From Coffea arabica (Eukaryota > Streptophyta > Magnoliopsida > Gentianales > Rubiaceae): DNA of 64,000 bases. The notes below the pieces were generated by a model. The model searched no databases. It was given only the letters and a program-made list of their open reading frames with translations, and had not been told where the DNA came from. The translations under genes were made by a program, and so were the position numbers. The DNA lies in assembly GCF_036785885.1 (NCBI RefSeq), contig NC_092320.1:28645557-28709556 (forward strand), written 5' to 3'. This document shows, piece after piece, positions 59,846 through 64,000 of the stretch. Within the stretch, counting starts at the first letter, position 1. Every line of letters begins with the position of its first letter.

Positions 59846-62800
59846 TGTCGCGCCCCATTTTTTGCGATGGAAAAATAAAAGGATGTTTATAAAAGATTTG
59901 ATTTTATAAATGAAAAATGAAAAAGGACCTAAAATGGGACTTTAAAAATGCGATAATTTGGGTTCAAAATTTAGTCTAAAAGGGTTTTTAAGAAAAATTA
60001 GGAGTCGCCACTAGGTATCGAGTTTGGATGTACCAAGTCACCCAAAAAGTGTTTTTAAATAAAGTAAAATAAAACCCTTTTCAACAACTCCAGGTCTTTG
60101 AAAACAGAGAAAATGAGCTCGAAAGTCACGGTTGAAAAAAGGGAAGGCAAATGTTCAATTATCTCAAATCTAAGGCACCCTTTCAACTTAGTCTAAGTTA
60201 GTTGCGTGGTTTAGTCAAAATTTTCTTAATCTAACCCTTAAATTTATCACATTTGGATGTTCCCTACATGGATGCAAATAAAAATATCGAGAGGGACAAA
60301 ATGTCCATTCAAGGGTTTAATTGATACCAATCGCATTAATTGCGAAAGCCAAAATAATTCCTTGAAGGGTCACGAATATGCGAATGATGAAATTAAAAGA
60401 AAATAAAATTATATACATAGATATAAGTGATCAAAGAAAAAGGAATGCAACATAATGGGTATAGGAGGCAAAAACTCGTGACATAATAATTTTTATACAG
60501 GGATTAATGGGGTATTTAAACTAACGAGTTGTAATCACCCATTTCCCATGTTCAAAGAATAATTCTTCTAACATGAACAAGCAAATGAACTAGCTTAAAT
60601 GAGATGCAATTCTAAATGTTATGATTAACACATATAGATGGTAAGGGATAATATAATAGGAAATATCATGCAAATGAGAAAAGATCCTAAAAATGAAAAT
60701 ATGTATGAAAATGTAATGAATATCACACAAAAATGAATCTAATCGTACGAATGATCTAAGGGTCTAGCGTTGGATTAGCCCATTTCTAAAAATCCTTACT
60801 AGCGTTGGACTGCAAGCAAGCGGAGGGTGAAAAGCCACAACTAGCATTGGACTAGTGTGGTGACGTCATACATTTTAAATACATAATATGACAAGTAGGC
60901 ATAAATTAAAACAAATAAGCACATACAAGAGCACGTAGCACGTAACACATAGACATAATATTTAGATGCAAAGATCCTAAGGAAAGCGGGTAAGGCACGT
61001 AACACATAAGTCACATAAACACACAACCTACCTATTACATTGGGGAGCGCCTAACTACAATCTAAAAAGGAAAAATATAATAAAACAAATATAATTATCC
61101 TATCTATTACATTTTTTTTGAGGTATTCAAATGCCTCTCAAATAATTATAAAATTAACTACACAAACATAAGAAAATTTAAATGAACATTCAAATCAAAT
61201 AAACAGAGCATATAAAAATATGTAAACACATAGGAACACGTAGGAGCACATAGGAGCACGTAATTGACATTGAAATAATAATAGGGGTACCTCCCTTTTG
61301 AAGTGGTGATTAAATGGAGTCAAATTGCCCTATTTATACTCAAAATGAACAAAAGAATCATGGCACCAATTTAATTGAAAATAGGTTGTTGAAGATGGAG
61401 CCTCAGGTCCCTGGTTCGAACCTTGCTGCCAGCAAGTTGCTGAGGGTGGTGAATAGTCTGCGGGGTCCACTCCCTGCGGGACACACCTAAAAAAAAAAAA
61501 AAGATAAAAAAAATACTAAATTAACCTTAACATGTCAAATGTAAGGAAATTTAAGAACATCTAAATTACAAGGTAAATATACTCCAAAGTAACATAATTA
61601 GCTATTTAAGAAAAGTAACAATTATAATAAAGAGAGACAAAACTCACCAGGGACTGAATTGCAAAAATTGAAAACTTTTGGGGATAAAAATTATATTTTT
61701 CTAAAGTTCAGGGGTCAAAATTAAATGAAAGATAAAATTTAGGGACCAAAATGTAATTAATTAATGTTATGGGCCAAAATAAAATTACTCCAAAGAACAG
61801 GGGCTAAAGTGCAAATTTCACTAACAGATCTTCTTAAGAAAACAAGCCACTGGGCCAATCTCTATTTTTCCCGGGCCAAAGGCCACTCGGCCCAAACGAA
61901 AGTTCAAGCCAAAATACCCAGGCCAGCCCGTCTTGTTGTTACTCAAGCCTGACCAAAAAATACATGGGCTCCAACCTCCTAACCCAACCGAAACCCAAAA
62001 GAAATGAACAAAGATTCAATCCCAAAAACCCAACCAAAACAACCACCAGCCCAACAGAATAAAAAACATTAGCCCAACCATTTCTTTTCTTCTCTTTCTT
62101 TTCTTTTCTTTCTTCTTCCTCCACTTCCCATCCGTTTCTTTTTCTTCTTCTTTGGCCAACTAAAGAAGCTTCAGCTGGTGGCCATGGCAGCTGCCGGCGG
62201 CACCGCCGGACTGCCGCCGGCCACCGGCGACTTTTCCGGTCGCCAAAACTGCCAAAATACACCCCACTCTAATTTTCGCATAGATTCCATTTTTGAAATT
62301 AGTTTTTACAAAAAAGGATCCGAAAGTGGCTAAAAAGCCAAGAAATTAGTCCAATTTTTATTTTTTAAAACCCTCAACTCTTCACCAAAACCCATGAAAA
62401 TTATACCAAAACACTCTTTATGATTTCCACATTATAACTATGAACTAAAATCAATAAAAGTAACAACAAATAATACAAAATTAAACCAAAACAGTCCAAA
62501 AATAAAAAATATGCTTCAAAACTTTTAATACTCAAAACTCCAATAACTTGAACAATTAAACATTTCCAGGCCTAGTGCTAGCTAACAATTATCCGTTTTG
62601 ACAACAACATGCACAATATTCAGCTTTTTAATCCGTTTTTCCACTTCGGCATTTTATAAAATATTGGCATGCATTCACAAGAAACATTTCCTTTTCCTAA
62701 ATTTGGTTCATGCCATTTCCCAATTTTAACAATACAACAACAACAATGCAAGGTAGCAAAAACAGGGGAAGATAAGCAACAAAATATGAATTAAATGTGA

Positions 62801-63401
62801 AAAACGAAACTGAAAAAAAAGAAAAAAAATACCTCGAGAATATTACAATCACTGGTAGGTGAGGTTTGTGATCAAATTCCTAAGCTTCAATGGTTTGACA
62901 ACTTGTTTCCCCTTTTGTTTGCCAAAATGCCGAGAGAGTCTTTTTTTTTTTTTGAGTGGAGTCCTTCGTTGTCTGATGGTCTTCTGTGTTCTCCCCTAGA
63001 GAGCCGAATGAAGAGTGAATTCCTGGGGAAAAAGTGGGGAGTTGGTATTTTTCTTGTCCAAGGGATGGTCTCCATGTGTCAGAGCCGAGAGAGTACATAT
63101 TTTTGAGCCCCAAAGTGCCTTTTTTCTTGTCAGTCCCACCTTCGAGAGAGTGAATTGAGGGAGTGTGTTTTGTATGTTGTGGGTAGCGAGCAAAAAAAGG
63201 GGATATGGCAGAGATTTTTTTTTTTGTTTTTTTTGTCAAATGGGTTTGTTTTTGTTTTTTTTTCTTTTGTTATTTTTTTCTTTTCTAAACAAACCTGCAA
63301 AAATAAGAAAAATGCACATTAAAATGTAAGAAAATAAATAAATTATTAAATAGAAAAAATTCAAGAAAATATTAACATTTAATAAAAATTTGGTGTCTAC
63401 A
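59846..63401. mobile_element. 3556-bp solo LTR
   Basis: The left end reads TGTCGCGCCCCATTTT and the right end GGTGTCTACA (complement TGTAGACACC), so both ends are TG...CA in either orientation. It is flanked by perfect TATAG duplications at 59841-59845 and 63402-63406. No PBS, polypurine tract or pol lies inside, so it is a solo LTR. Content includes a SINE (61385-61510), a (CT)-rich tract at 62083-62150 beside a GC-rich GCCGGCGGCACCGCCGG stretch, and T-runs. Its family differs from the 33698 LTR. Confidence 0.88.
61385..61510 (+). mobile_element. SINE (5'-truncated) with poly(A) tail
   Basis: It carries a perfect box B, GGTTCGAACC, at 61413-61422, then a GCTGCCAGCAAGTTGCTGAG segment and a GC-rich tail ending GGGACACACCT followed by a ~15-base A-run. 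No box A is seen, so the 5' end is probably missing. The last 33 bases before the A-run are identical to the stub at 17023-17070. Target duplication not resolved. Confidence 0.75.
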
Positions 63402-63628
63402 TATAGTGATGAACAAAATAGCAATCCTACTCTTGGCGATTCTTTGTGCAACATGTACTTAGCCAATTATTCAAGCTAATAAAACTAACACGTAAATAAA
63501 TGAAACTACTGAAATGGGAAACGAGGTTTGGCAAAACCCTAAACCTCTGGTATAACTTCAATGCTCAATACCGGAACTTGATCACCTTCACTGGAGTGTA
63601 TGAATCCCTCAAAGGACTTTTGTATGGC

Positions 63629-63997
63629 CTACACAAGTACATTGAATTGCTTACGAAGTCTCTTTGCACGAGCCCTAGTGATGGGCCCGTTTGGAGCTTG
63701 CATGCGGTCCTCGGTCCCTCGATCACTCGAGTCATTGTTGGCACGCCCACGTACTATGATGCTATCATTTCTCTCCTCTTGAGAAGGATTTGCCCTCAAA
63801 ACAAAAGCTTCATCTGCATCAAAAGGGGCTAGGTCAGAGACATTAAATGTAGCACTAATGCCATACTCACCCGGAAGATCAAGTTTGTAAGCGTTGTCAT
63901 TGATGCGCTCCAACACTTGAAAAGGTCTATCACCCCGTGGTTGTAGTTTATTTCGCCTTTGCACGGGGAAATGTTCCTTGTGCATGTGCAACCACAC
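63629..63997 (-). pseudogene. Ty3/gypsy integrase C-terminal region, partial
   Basis: Runs off the right edge of the window. The visible 122 codons contain KEHFPVQRRNKLQPRGDRPF, then QVLERINDNAYKLDLPGEYG, ISATFNVSDLAPFDADE and a tail GPITRARAKRLRKQFN. This is the SH3-like end of a gypsy integrase. The visible part is open, so whether the whole element is intact cannot be judged; it is called a pseudogene only because it is cut by the window and its 3' side is split by the solo LTR. No chromodomain is seen in the visible tail. Confidence 0.75.
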
Positions 63998-64000
63998 CCA

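Noticed and set aside
61939..62262. 107-codon minus-strand ORF with Arg/Lys-rich text
   Set aside because: Lies in the solo LTR over a CT-rich and GGC-rich low-complexity tract; no domain.
63236..63466. 76-codon minus-strand ORF near the solo LTR end
   Set aside because: Spans the LTR/target junction and is Phe/Lys low complexity.
1..64000. CRISPR arrays, operons, riboswitches, rRNA
   Set aside because: Nothing of the kind is present; the direct repeats seen are microsatellites, tandem duplications or transposon parts.

Overview
This is an AT-rich nuclear window from a flowering plant, most likely a eudicot. The evidence is the spliced plant-type genes, the plant-specific transposon families and the dense load of small AT-rich transposons. 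The species cannot be fixed from the sequence. There is no bacterial-style operon, CRISPR array, rRNA gene or convincing tRNA gene. Only one host gene looks intact: a two-exon gene at 51203-52431 for a DnaJ (HSP40) substrate-binding domain without a J domain. A second host locus, at 55944-56883 on the minus strand, is a dead cytochrome P450 fragment that a hAT-type transposon has cut.

Region by region. From 1 to 23 kb the DNA is gene-poor and full of short non-autonomous elements: a Mutator-like MITE at 2.0 kb, two related tRNA-type SINEs at 6.2 and 6.9 kb, three copies of a small TGTTTGGAT-ended MITE, two Tourist-like MITEs, a 1.45-kb foldback element flanked by a direct repeat of about 170 bp, a candidate Helitron at 12.6-14.9 kb carrying a LINE tail and a MITE inside it, and a 48-bp stub of a SINE at 17.0 kb. 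From 23 to 28.6 kb there is a stack of remnants: part of a long LTR, a CACTA-like end and transposase fragment, then an internally deleted Ty1/copia pol with its 3' LTR.

From 30065 to 47052 lies one large Ty3/gypsy element of the Tat/Retand type with both LTRs, primer-binding site, polypurine tract, a degraded gag-pol and a long antisense extra ORF with its own TATA box. Two later insertions split it, each with its own target duplication: a 2961-bp solo LTR (33698-36658) in the RNase H region and a 4857-bp hAT transposon (38409-43265) in the integrase region. The hAT carries a nearly complete transposase gene interrupted by a single in-frame stop codon.

From 47 to 64 kb come the DnaJ gene, with a 200-bp tandem duplication upstream; two neighbouring non-autonomous hAT elements; the P450 pseudogene; unclassified LTR-like sequence; a 3556-bp solo LTR (59846-63401) with a SINE inside it; and, running off the right edge on the minus strand, the integrase tail of another Ty3/gypsy element.

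The features do not form a pathway. Their relationship is a history of nested insertion, solo-LTR formation and decay around a sparse set of host genes. I found no convincing new biological system. The best leads are the long target duplication around the foldback element, the antisense gene in the Tat element, the near-intact hAT and the J-less DnaJ gene.
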